Assembly (NCBI GenBank): GCA_015064255.1 | Contig: SVSP01000011.1 | Coordinates: forward strand, 1-64,000 | Origin: Oscillospiraceae bacterium | GTDB taxonomy: Bacteria; Bacillota; Clostridia; Oscillospirales; CAG-272 | Direction of reading: 5' to 3' | DNA length: 64,000 nt | Shown: positions 37,170-44,699 of the stretch, in pieces | Layout: each line of letters starts with the position of its first letter | Position numbering within the stretch: position 1 is the stretch's first letter | The notes under the pieces: generated by a model | Database searches by the model: none | Told to the model about the DNA's origin: nothing | Seen by the model: the letters and a program-made list of their open reading frames with translations, nothing else | Position numbers and translations under genes: made by a program

Positions 37170-37614
37170 ATCTGCTATAATACATTACATAAAAAAATAC
37201 AAATTAGCTGTGTTTATTCGCGAAAATTCGCTATGCGGTCATAACGGATTTATTGCTTTTCCCGATGATAAAGGAAAAAGCTTTAAAGGACTGCGTGAAC
37301 TGCCGATAAAGGGAATGCACAGACCTTTTGCTGGCTTTCTGTCTGACCGAAGGATTCTTCTTTCATACCGCGAGCATCTTTCGTCCGATCTTCCTTACCG
37401 TGATTTGAAGATGTGTATATTCGAGGAAGACGATCTCTTCAAACTTGACCGTATTACACCCGAAAAATATTTGATCGACAGTAACGGCAGTCCGTTTGCC
37501 GATCAAGGTTATTCTGCTTGGTTTCGCTTTCGGATAACAGACTGCTTATGGCAAATTATATTGTTGACGATGCACCGAAAGCGTATATACGCGGAAATAC
37601 TATTGATCTGATAT
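37147..37614 (+). pseudogene. Frameshifted hypothetical gene
   Basis: The first frame reads from 37147 to about 37515 with plausible protein (GHNGFIAFPDDKGKSFKGL; FEEDDLFKLDRITPEKYL), then loses sense. From about 37518 another frame gives a clean ending, LSDNRLLMANYIVDDAPKAY, to TAA at 37612-37614. No good start with a ribosome binding site is seen. It is a decayed gene or an indel error; family not recognised. Confidence 0.5.
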
Positions 37615-37662
37615 AAAAGAATTATATTTATAATTAGTTTACGAGGATTTAAAAAATCTGTC

Positions 37663-37691
37663 TTGAAACTTCACATAAGCCGTGATATAAT
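37663..37691 (+). promoter_or_regulatory. Promoter for the 37731 gene
   Basis: TTGAAA (37663-37668), 17 bases, TATAAT (37686-37691), 40 bases before the start codon. Confidence 0.8.
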
Positions 37692-37730
37692 ACGGTAAAA
37701 TGATTGTAAAAATGAAAGGCTGACTCTGAT

Positions 37731-38501
37731 ATGGAAAAGCTTGAAAATACAGAAAGCACCCCTTACGTTGATCCGAACGAGATAAAGCGTCCGACGTCAT
37801 TTAAGGCTTGGGTAGAAAATTATTGGTATCACTATAAATGGCACACGATAGTTGCGGTATTTGCCGTAATTCTCGGAGCTATGCTTGTCTTTCAGATGGC
37901 AACAAAGGAAAAATACGATATTAAGGTAATATATTCGGGTCCCGCACAGCTTGACGGCGGTGAGCTTGAAAAGGTGTCGAATGCTTTTACGGAGCTTCTT
38001 AAGGAGGACCTTAACGGCGACGGAAAAATCAATGCAATAACGTACGGAGAGTATCTTCTTTCTCCCGAACAGCAAAAGGCTCTTGAGGATGAGGCAAAGA
38101 AACAGAGTATCGCGGAAAATACCGAGTACGTTTTCCTTTATACAGCCGAAAACAGAAATAACGCGCTCAATAATACCAACACTCTCGTTGCCGCGGGTGA
38201 GGCTATAATTTGTCTTATGGACAAGTATAATTACGATATTCTTCGCAGTAATAACGCTTTTGCTACTCTTGAAGATATTTTGGGATACAAACCCGATTTT
38301 GCGAGAGATGATTACAGCGTTTATCTTAAGGATACCGATTTCGGAAAATATTTTGAGAGTGCGTTTGAGCTTTTGCCGGAAGACACGATCCTTTGCATAA
38401 GAGGAAAAGTTGTAGTAGGCGGCGACCGCGAGTATGAAGAAATATATAAGGGTCATACAAAACTGTTTGAAAAGATAATTTCTTTCGAGATTCCGAAATA
38501 A
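37731..38501 (+). CDS. Hypothetical membrane-anchored protein
   Basis: 256 residues, not recognised. A short cytoplasmic head, one TM helix (about 38-58, TIVAVFAVILGAMLVFQMA), then an extracytoplasmic domain of mixed alpha/beta character with an EF-hand-like DLNGDGKINAITYGE stretch near 95-109 that could bind calcium. Own promoter and a shared downstream terminator. Confidence 0.8.
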   Translation: MEKLENTESTPYVDPNEIKRPTSFKAWVENYWYHYKWHTIVAVFAVILGAMLVFQMATKEKYDIKVIYSGPAQLDGGELEKVSNAFTELLKEDLNGDGKINAITYGEYLLSPEQQKALEDEAKKQSIAENTEYVFLYTAENRNNALNNTNTLVAAGEAIICLMDKYNYDILRSNNAFATLEDILGYKPDFARDDYSVYLKDTDFGKYFESAFELLPEDTILCIRGKVVVGGDREYEEIYKGHTKLFEKIISFEIPK

Positions 38502-38508
38502 TAACAAG

Positions 38509-38542
38509 TAATCCACAGCAATTATGAAAATGCTGTGGATTA
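38509..38542. terminator. Bidirectional terminator
   Basis: A 12-bp perfect stem (38509-38520 with 38531-38542) between converging genes, A+T-rich on both sides. Confidence 0.85.
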
Positions 38543-38546
38543 TTTA

Positions 38547-38759
38547 TTATTTTGTAAAACCGTTTATTTCGGTGGGAATTTCGCTTACCATAAACGCACT
38601 TCGCAAAATGTATATTCGCACCTCGTCAAGAAGTGAAAATTCCGCAAGAAGAGTCAGCACGGTATATAAAATCAAAATCAGACCTATCGTGCATATGCAC
38701 ATTCTGAGAGTGCGCTCTTTTTCCGAGGCGCGTGAAAATACGGGATTTTTTCTGAGCAT
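38547..38759 (-). CDS. Small membrane protein downstream of gpr
   Basis: 70 residues. One clear membrane helix (about 20-40, CICTIGLILILYTVLTLL) between charged ends. AAGGAG lies 6 bases before the ATG, which is why it is accepted as real. It begins 38 bases after the gpr stop on the same strand and may be co-expressed in the forespore. No family recognised. Confidence 0.65.
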   Translation of the reverse strand: MLRKNPVFSRASEKERTLRMCICTIGLILILYTVLTLLAEFSLLDEVRIYILRSAFMVSEIPTEINGFTK

Positions 38760-38797
38760 AAAATCTCCTTGAAATTTGGTTTTATGTTATATTTTAT

Positions 38798-39700
38798 TTA
38801 AGATAAGGTTGTCTGATTACCGAGAAAAGCAAAAAAAGTATTAAGCGACTCGAATATTATTTTTGAAAGCTCAAGTACGGCAATATCGCTGTCCTTGAGG
38901 GTCACGAAAAAGCTCATTCCTTCTTCCAAGACGGGAATAAGACTGTCGGGCAGGTCTTCTATCCCTGCGCGCTCAAGAGCGTCTATAACAAGCGTAGCGC
39001 TGTCAACGACTGTTGGCACACCGATTGCCATTACGGGAAAACCTATCGTTTCGGAGTTTATTTGCTTGCGGTGATTTCCTATTCCCGAGCCGGGCGAGAT
39101 TCCGGTATCTGAAAGCTGTACGGTTGATGCAAGGCGTCCGACCGAGCGTGATGCAAGAGCATCTATTACGATGACAAGCGATGGCTTACAGCTTTCGGCA
39201 GCACCGCGGATAAGCTCGACCGTTTCTATGCCGGTCTGGGCAAGAACTCCGGGCGCTATGGCGGAAATTTCGGGGAAATAACGGCCTTCACTCTCGGAGG
39301 CGTTTATGTGGCGTGTTATATTTACGTTGTCACTGCACAGCGGACCGAGTGAATCGGAGGTTATATTTCGGTTTCCGAGTCCTGCGACAAGTACGCCGCG
39401 AATGCCTTCGGGACACATACTTTGTGAAAGCCGATTTATTTCTTCGCTTACGGTTTTTATTAGCGACTCGCGTTCTGTATCGGTAAAATCTTGATATTGC
39501 CGAAATCCGACGGTTACGTATCTGCCTATCGGTTTTCCGACAGACTTCGCACCGTTGTCGTTTGTTACGTGAAGACGCGCAACCGTACAGGTGACGTAAT
39601 TCTCCTCTTCGTATTTCGTTCCGTCTTGCGAGGAGTCGGGAATTTGGCTTCCCTCGGCGGCAAGGTCGGTACGTGAATATTTGTTTTTCAGATCGTTCAT
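38798..39700 (-). CDS. gpr: GPR endopeptidase (germination protease)
   Basis: Degrades small acid-soluble spore proteins at germination; A25 family, 300 residues. Family blocks: an N-terminal YSRTDLAAE that matches the self-cleavage site, VLVAGLGNRNITSDSLGP, VIDALASRS and STVQLSDTGISPGSGIGNH. ATG with GGAGCAGAGAG upstream. A SigG/SigF-like promoter lies at 39735-39763, fitting forespore expression. Confidence 0.96.
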   Translation of the reverse strand: MNDLKNKYSRTDLAAEGSQIPDSSQDGTKYEEENYVTCTVARLHVTNDNGAKSVGKPIGRYVTVGFRQYQDFTDTERESLIKTVSEEINRLSQSMCPEGIRGVLVAGLGNRNITSDSLGPLCSDNVNITRHINASESEGRYFPEISAIAPGVLAQTGIETVELIRGAAESCKPSLVIVIDALASRSVGRLASTVQLSDTGISPGSGIGNHRKQINSETIGFPVMAIGVPTVVDSATLVIDALERAGIEDLPDSLIPVLEEGMSFFVTLKDSDIAVLELSKIIFESLNTFFAFLGNQTTLS

Positions 39701-39734
39701 ACTCTCTGCTCCTGTCTTTAGAATTGATGTCTGA

Positions 39735-39763
39735 TAGTATCATTACCACTTTTTTTGATACTC
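39735..39763 (-). promoter_or_regulatory. Forespore-type promoter of gpr
   Basis: On the minus strand GAGTA (39763-39759), 17 bases, GATACTA (39741-39735) matches the SigG/SigF pattern at most positions. It is 34 bases before the gpr start. Weak by itself; supported by the gene's known control in other spore formers. Confidence 0.45.
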
Positions 39764-39814
39764 AAACCGATGAGAAGCTTGAAAATGTTTTGTTTTTGTT
39801 AATTGTCATTGTTA

Positions 39815-39866
39815 AAATTAACGAAAAGTGAGGTCATTAATTGTGCAAATATCCAAATTAACGAAA
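39815..39866. promoter_or_regulatory. Direct repeats upstream of the peptide-binding lipoprotein gene
   Basis: AAATTAACGAAA occurs at 39815-39826 and 39855-39866, 40 bases apart, and an inverted partial copy lies near 39798. The pair sits just before the promoter at 39893, so it is a candidate activator or repressor site. Confidence 0.45.
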
Positions 39867-39892
39867 GAAAAAAATAAGTTTAATTTACCCAC

Positions 39893-39921
39893 TTGATAAT
39901 TTCGATAACAGATGTTATAAT
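39893..39921 (+). promoter_or_regulatory. Promoter for the oppA-like gene
   Basis: TTGATA (39893-39898), 17 bases, TATAAT (39916-39921). The transcript would have an ~80-base leader with a CTGCTG/CAGCAG hairpin ahead of the ribosome binding site. Confidence 0.8.
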
Positions 39922-40005
39922 AACAAGGAAATGTTATTGTCCGTTGCTGTCGGTATTTAAAACTGCTGTACAGCGGAGGCAGCAGCAGGTTAGGAGGAAT
40001 ATATT

Positions 40006-41841
40006 TTGAAAAGATTTTTAGCAATGCTTTTGTGTCTTGCGACCTTGCTTGTCGGTTTTGTCGCTTGCGCAAACGATGGTGAAGAAGAAGATAAGGGTGC
40101 GACCATTGATATTTATATGGACGAGACTTTCAGTTTCGATCCGGCGATTGCCTATAACGATGTCGGTGGTGCTGAACTGCTTTCTCTTACATATGAAGGA
40201 CTTTTTTACCTTAACGAAAAGGGTAAGCTTAAAAAAGGACTTTGCAAGAGTTATAAGATAATAGATAACGATGACGGTTCGGAAACTATCGTAATTTCTC
40301 TCGGTGAGTCTTACTGGAGTGACGGTATCAGAGTTGACGCTGCAGACTTTGTGTATGCGTGGAACCGTATAATGGATCCCGAATTCAAGTGCGAAGCAGC
40401 TGCACTTCTTTTCCCGGTTAAGAATGCGGTCGAAGTTAAGAACGGCGACGTCAGAAGAGACGATATCGGCTTCTATTCGTCGGGTACTTATGAGATCACT
40501 ATTGAACTTAACGTAGGTATAGATGCGGAAACATTCCTTAATAACCTTACAAGCGTAGCACTTTATCCTCTCCGTAAAGAGGTTGTAAGAAGTGTTAAGG
40601 ATGAAAACTGGGCTTCTCTTTCTGCTGTTCTTGTTTCCAACGGTCCTTTCTACGTAAAGAACTTTGAGATTGTCACAGACAGCAAGACAGACCCCAAGTC
40701 GATCACTCTCGAGCGCAACCAGTATTACAGACGTGAGCCCGATGCTGAAAGCAGCATTAAGAAATACGTAACACCTTACAGAATCTGCGTTCATTACGTA
40801 ACAGCAGAAGAGGCTTACGAAAAGTATAAGAGCGGCGAATTTGCATTCACTTCGGATATCCCGCTTGCAGAGCGTAAGAAACTTCTCAACGAAGTGACTA
40901 TGCTTGATAATATGTTTACATATTCTTATATGTTCAACCTTAATTCGGAAGTTCTTTCGGATGCAAAGGCAAGACAGGCGCTTTCTCTTGCTATCGACAG
41001 AAAGGCTATTCAGGATATCGTTGTGTATGCTGAAGCGGCAGATTCTCTTATTTCCGAGCTCGTTTACGAAACAACAAAGGGAACGTCCTTCCATACAAGT
41101 GTTATAAGCACTTCCGCTAAGCTTGAAGAGGCTAAGAAGCTCGCAAGCGAAGCAGGTCTTAAGGGTAAGTCTATTACGCTTCTTATTGCTGACGAGGCTG
41201 TTGATATTGCTGTTGCCGAATATTGCGTAGGCGTATGGAAGCAGCTCGGCGTTAATGCAAGCTACGAAACCCTTACATATTACGGATATGACTATAAAGA
41301 AGACGTAATTAAGACAAACTCCAGCGGAAAGAAGGTTATTGAACAGGAAACGATTTACGAAGACGCTTGCGGCGATAAGCTCAGAGATGCTTACAACAAG
41401 GGTGAATTCGATGTGATCGCTGTGAACTACAATATGCTCTCCACAGATGCTTTTGCAGTACTTGCACAGTTCGCTCCCAAGTATTCGGGCGGTGCTTACG
41501 ACTTCTCAAGCTCTGCAACAGAGTGGCCTTATGTTACTCATACAAGCGGATATAACAGCGAAAAGTATGCGGCTCTCATAGATGCAGCATATAACGCTAA
41601 GACTCCTGAAGAAAGAGCAAAGAAGCTTCACGAAGCGGAAAAACTTCTCCTTGCTGAAGACTGTGTAGTTGCTCCTCTCTACTTCGGAAGAACAGCATAC
41701 CTTGTTAACGATAATATCAAGAAGCTTGACGTCAACTTCTCGGCTCACGTCGTTTGGACAAAGGCGAAGGATAAGAATTATGTTCCCGAAGTGGAAGAAG
41801 CTCCTGCTTCCGGCAAGAAAGAAGACGGCTCTGCTGCATAA
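40006..41841 (+). CDS. Oligopeptide ABC transporter substrate-binding lipoprotein
   Basis: 611 residues of the SBP_bac_5 (OppA/DppA) family. Signal peptide with lipobox VGFVAC; Cys21 is the lipidation site. The family motif YEGLFYLNEKGKLKKGLCKS and the SYWSDGIRVDAADFVYAWNR block are clear. TTG start with AGGAGG at 39992-39997. No permease or ATPase genes adjoin it, so it must share a transporter encoded elsewhere or act as a sensor. Confidence 0.92.
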   Translation: MKRFLAMLLCLATLLVGFVACANDGEEEDKGATIDIYMDETFSFDPAIAYNDVGGAELLSLTYEGLFYLNEKGKLKKGLCKSYKIIDNDDGSETIVISLGESYWSDGIRVDAADFVYAWNRIMDPEFKCEAAALLFPVKNAVEVKNGDVRRDDIGFYSSGTYEITIELNVGIDAETFLNNLTSVALYPLRKEVVRSVKDENWASLSAVLVSNGPFYVKNFEIVTDSKTDPKSITLERNQYYRREPDAESSIKKYVTPYRICVHYVTAEEAYEKYKSGEFAFTSDIPLAERKKLLNEVTMLDNMFTYSYMFNLNSEVLSDAKARQALSLAIDRKAIQDIVVYAEAADSLISELVYETTKGTSFHTSVISTSAKLEEAKKLASEAGLKGKSITLLIADEAVDIAVAEYCVGVWKQLGVNASYETLTYYGYDYKEDVIKTNSSGKKVIEQETIYEDACGDKLRDAYNKGEFDVIAVNYNMLSTDAFAVLAQFAPKYSGGAYDFSSSATEWPYVTHTSGYNSEKYAALIDAAYNAKTPEERAKKLHEAEKLLLAEDCVVAPLYFGRTAYLVNDNIKKLDVNFSAHVVWTKAKDKNYVPEVEEAPASGKKEDGSAA

Positions 41842-41868
41842 ATTCTCTTCTGAATATAACTGAAAATT

Positions 41869-41899
41869 TAATCGGGTGGGATTTCCCACCCGATTATTT
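41869..41899 (+). terminator. Terminator after the oppA-like gene
   Basis: An 11-bp stem (41870-41880 with 41885-41895), 4-base loop, followed by ATTTG. Confidence 0.8.
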
Positions 41900-41957
41900 G
41901 CCTTAAAATATTATGAAAGGGAGTACACCCTTAATGATAGGGTGCGGTATATAAATT

Positions 41958-42509
41958 ATGATGATTGCACCGCTTAAGAAAAAAGACGATATAAAAATAT
42001 TTATACTTTATCTTTTGCATAATCTCAATAAGCCGCTTGAATTCGAAGATATAAACGCTATCGTTATGCAGGACGGTGTGGTCGGCGGAATAGATTTCGC
42101 AGAGTGCTTCGCAGAGCTTCTCGATATTGGAAACATAAAAGAGTATAGCGATAACGGAAAGGTGTTTTACATTATAACAGACCGCGGACGTCATATAGCT
42201 GAAAATCTTCAGGGTGAAATACTCGGATATATCAGAACAAGAAGTCTTAAGAGCGCACTCAGATTTATTTCTTTCAAAGAAAGAGGATCGGAAATAAAAA
42301 CGAGCTTTTCTATAAGAGCAGACGGTAAATACGACCTTTGCTGTCAAATAATAGATGAAAGACAGCTTTCTCTTGAAATAAAGCTTGTTGCCGATAATGT
42401 TAATCAGCTTGAGCTTATGATGCATACCTTTGATGACCGTCCGGAAGTCGTTTATCGCGGAGTTTTGGCTCTGCTTACAGGCGAAATTGACTACTTGCTC
42501 GACGATTAA
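41958..42509 (+). CDS. DUF4364 family protein
   Basis: 183 residues. The start KKKDDIKIFILYLLHNLNKPL and the winged-helix-like first half (about 10-90, ending in FYIITDRGRHIAENL) match DUF4364, a family confined largely to Clostridia and thought to bind DNA. The second half is a beta-rich domain of unknown role. Stands alone between two terminator/promoter boundaries. Confidence 0.8.
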   Translation: MMIAPLKKKDDIKIFILYLLHNLNKPLEFEDINAIVMQDGVVGGIDFAECFAELLDIGNIKEYSDNGKVFYIITDRGRHIAENLQGEILGYIRTRSLKSALRFISFKERGSEIKTSFSIRADGKYDLCCQIIDERQLSLEIKLVADNVNQLELMMHTFDDRPEVVYRGVLALLTGEIDYLLDD

Positions 42510-42594
42510 TGTGCAAATGTACAAAAAATCGCTTTGTTTTTATGTGTAAATCTACAAAAACTAAAAAAACGGTGAAAAAAATATTAAAAAAGTA

Positions 42595-42623
42595 TTGACA
42601 AAATATTAAACGCTTGATATAAT
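42595..42623 (+). promoter_or_regulatory. Consensus vegetative promoter of the sigma-factor gene
   Basis: TTGACA (42595-42600), 17 bases, TATAAT (42618-42623), a perfect match. Confidence 0.92.
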
Positions 42624-42700
42624 AAAAAATAGGATGAGAATAGAGTGTTGAAAAACGTGTCGGTATGTTGCACTTTTTCTGCTCGGAGGTTTTTTCGGTT

Positions 42701-43234
42701 TTGGAAAAAAGACTTGTAAAACTTATAGAAGATGTTAAGGGCGGAAGCGATCTCGCGTTTTCGGAATTGTGCGAAGACTTTTCTCCGCTTATGAAATCAC
42801 AGGTACTGAAGCTGTTCGGTGATAATCCTTCCGAATACGATGACAGACTTCAGGATGCCGCGATGGCGCTTTATAATGCGGTTGTTACCTTTGATACGTC
42901 ACAGGATAAAGTTACTTTCGGTCTTTACGCCAAGATTTGTATAAGAAATCGCCTTATTTCAATAAAACGCAAAGAAAAGAAAAATAATAAAAAATCTGCA
43001 CCGTACGAGGATGCTGAAAAACAGCTTCGCGAAACGGGCAGGAGAGCATCTCGTGAAAAACTCGAAGACAACGAAAAAGTAATATCTGAACTTTCCTCTT
43101 ACGAAAAGTCTGTGTTAATGCTTTACTTGAACGGACACTCGTACCGTGAAATCGGGTTGGCTCTTGATAAAAGCGAGAAATCGGTTGACAACGCCTTATA
43201 TAGAATTAAAAGTAAGCTGAAAAAGCTGATTTGA
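42701..43234 (+). CDS. Sigma-70 family RNA polymerase sigma factor
   Basis: 177 residues from TTG 42701, with GGAGG at 42685-42689; an ATG at 42665 has no ribosome binding site. Region 2 is seen in AFSELCEDFSPLM through FGLYAKICIRNRLIS, and region 4 in LSSYEKSVLMLYLNGHSYREIGLAL. It resembles the SigH/ECF border group. No anti-sigma gene is adjacent. Own consensus promoter. Confidence 0.87.
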   Translation: MEKRLVKLIEDVKGGSDLAFSELCEDFSPLMKSQVLKLFGDNPSEYDDRLQDAAMALYNAVVTFDTSQDKVTFGLYAKICIRNRLISIKRKEKKNNKKSAPYEDAEKQLRETGRRASREKLEDNEKVISELSSYEKSVLMLYLNGHSYREIGLALDKSEKSVDNALYRIKSKLKKLI

Positions 43235-43373
43235 AGATTCGTGGCAATTCGACTGTTTTAATTCTGTATAGGTGCCCGATTAGCTTAAAAAGAGCGTTGT
43301 GACTAACCATTGCAAAGGTGGCGGTAAAGTCCGCCTTGGGTAACATATAAATATTTAAAGCGAGGTAAAAGGA

Positions 43374-43652
43374 ATGTATCAGGACATTACACTTAAGTGT
43401 GCGGAATGCGGAGCAGAGTTCGTTTTCACAGCAGGAGAACAGGAATTCTATGCAGAAAAGGGATTCAAGAATAAGCCCCAGAGATGTAAGGCTTGCCGTG
43501 ACGCAAGAAAGAATGCAGCAAAACCCCAGGTAGAGATGTTTGAGGCTGTTTGCGCAGAGTGCGGCGGAGTAGCCAAGATCCCCTTCCAGCCCACAACCGA
43601 TAGACCTGTATACTGCAGCGAATGCTTTGCAGCAAGAAGAGCTCAGCAGTAA
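43374..43652 (+). CDS. Double zinc-ribbon protein
   Basis: 92 residues carrying two four-cysteine zinc sites: Cys9, 12, 38, 41 and Cys60, 63, 81, 84. This is the probable zinc-binding (zf-trcl type) family common in Clostridia. Function unknown; perhaps nucleic-acid or ribosome related. AGCGAGG before ATG. The 139-base leader holds a small G+C-rich hairpin (about 43317-43340). Confidence 0.82.
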   Translation: MYQDITLKCAECGAEFVFTAGEQEFYAEKGFKNKPQRCKACRDARKNAAKPQVEMFEAVCAECGGVAKIPFQPTTDRPVYCSECFAARRAQQ

Positions 43653-43678
43653 GTGGTAAAAGCGGTAATACTAACTGT

Positions 43679-43709
43679 TAAAAGACACATCGTGCAGATG
43701 TGTCTTTTC
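43679..43709 (+). terminator. Terminator after the zinc-ribbon gene
   Basis: A 12-bp perfect stem (43680-43691 with 43697-43708), then CGGTTTTT. Confidence 0.9.
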
Positions 43710-43819
43710 GGTTTTTAAAAATATTTTTGTAAATTATAAGAACTTTTGTTTTATCACTATACAAAACACTTTTGATGTGATATAATACATAGAGTAAATT
43801 TTGTTTAAAGGTTTGGAAA

Positions 43820-44659
43820 ATGAGAAATAACGAAAAAAACAATCAAAAAAGAAAAGAATATAAAAGTGATTTCAGAGATTTCAAAAAAGACCGCAGGGAT
43901 CTTTCCGAAAATAAAGAAGAACCCGGAGAGGCGATATACGGAAGAAACGCTATTCTTGAGCTTCTCAAGACGGATAGAGAAATAGATAAGATATTTATTC
44001 TCTCGGGAGAACGCGAGGGCTCGGTGAAGCTTATTGAATCGAAAGCGAGAGAACGCGGTATTCCCGTGATAGATGCACCCAAGGAAAAACTCGACCGACT
44101 TGCAAATGGCGGAGTACATCAGGGTGTTGCCGCTTTTGCTTCGGTGGTTGAATATGTGGACGTCGATGATATTTTCGCACGCGCAGAAGAGCGTGGACAC
44201 GCGCCTTTTATCGTTATTGCCGACGGAATAGAAGATCCTCATAATCTCGGCGCGCTTATCAGATGCGCTGACGCTGCAGGTGCAGACGGACTTATAATCC
44301 CGAAACGCAGAAATGCAGCGGTTACTGCCGTTGCCGTTAAATCTTCCGCGGGTGCGGTTGAACATCTGCTTATAGCGAAGGTTGCTAATATCGCGATGAC
44401 GATTGATTCTCTCAAAAAGCGCGGCGTATGGGTTTACGGCGCTGAAGCAGGCGGAACTTCTGTTTATGATACCGATATGACAGGTGCATCTGCATTTGTT
44501 TTCGGAAGCGAAGGGGACGGAATATCGCGTTTGGTTACTGAAAAATGCGACCACATAATTTCGATACCAATGTACGGTAAAGTGAATTCGCTTAACGTTT
44601 CTTGCGCATCGGCTGTCGTACTGTGCGAAGCCGCAAGACAGCGTGAGCTTAAAAAGTAA
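43820..44659 (+). CDS. rlmB: 23S rRNA (guanosine2251-2'-O)-methyltransferase RlmB
   Basis: 279 residues. A charged N-terminal tail (1-35), an L30e-like substrate-binding domain (AIYGRNAILELL at about 39-50) and the SpoU knot domain with DGIEDPHNLGALIRCA, FVFGSEGDGIS and NSLNVSCASAVVLCEA. It methylates the ribosomal P-site loop. An extended -10 (TGATATAAT) lies 40 bases upstream. A second SpoU protein is encoded at 2223. Confidence 0.93.
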   Translation: MRNNEKNNQKRKEYKSDFRDFKKDRRDLSENKEEPGEAIYGRNAILELLKTDREIDKIFILSGEREGSVKLIESKARERGIPVIDAPKEKLDRLANGGVHQGVAAFASVVEYVDVDDIFARAEERGHAPFIVIADGIEDPHNLGALIRCADAAGADGLIIPKRRNAAVTAVAVKSSAGAVEHLLIAKVANIAMTIDSLKKRGVWVYGAEAGGTSVYDTDMTGASAFVFGSEGDGISRLVTEKCDHIISIPMYGKVNSLNVSCASAVVLCEAARQRELKK

Positions 44660-44699
44660 AATATTATTTTTGTTTTTAGGAAAGGAGGCGCATATATAA

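Noticed and set aside
40018-41094. 358-codon open frame on the minus strand
   Set aside because: Shadow of the oppA-like gene. The plus strand has a lipobox, family motifs and AGGAGG; the minus reading has none.
43235-43373. Leader of the zinc-ribbon gene as a riboswitch
   Set aside because: Only one small G+C-rich hairpin is seen, with no conserved pattern I recognise; not enough to claim a regulatory RNA.
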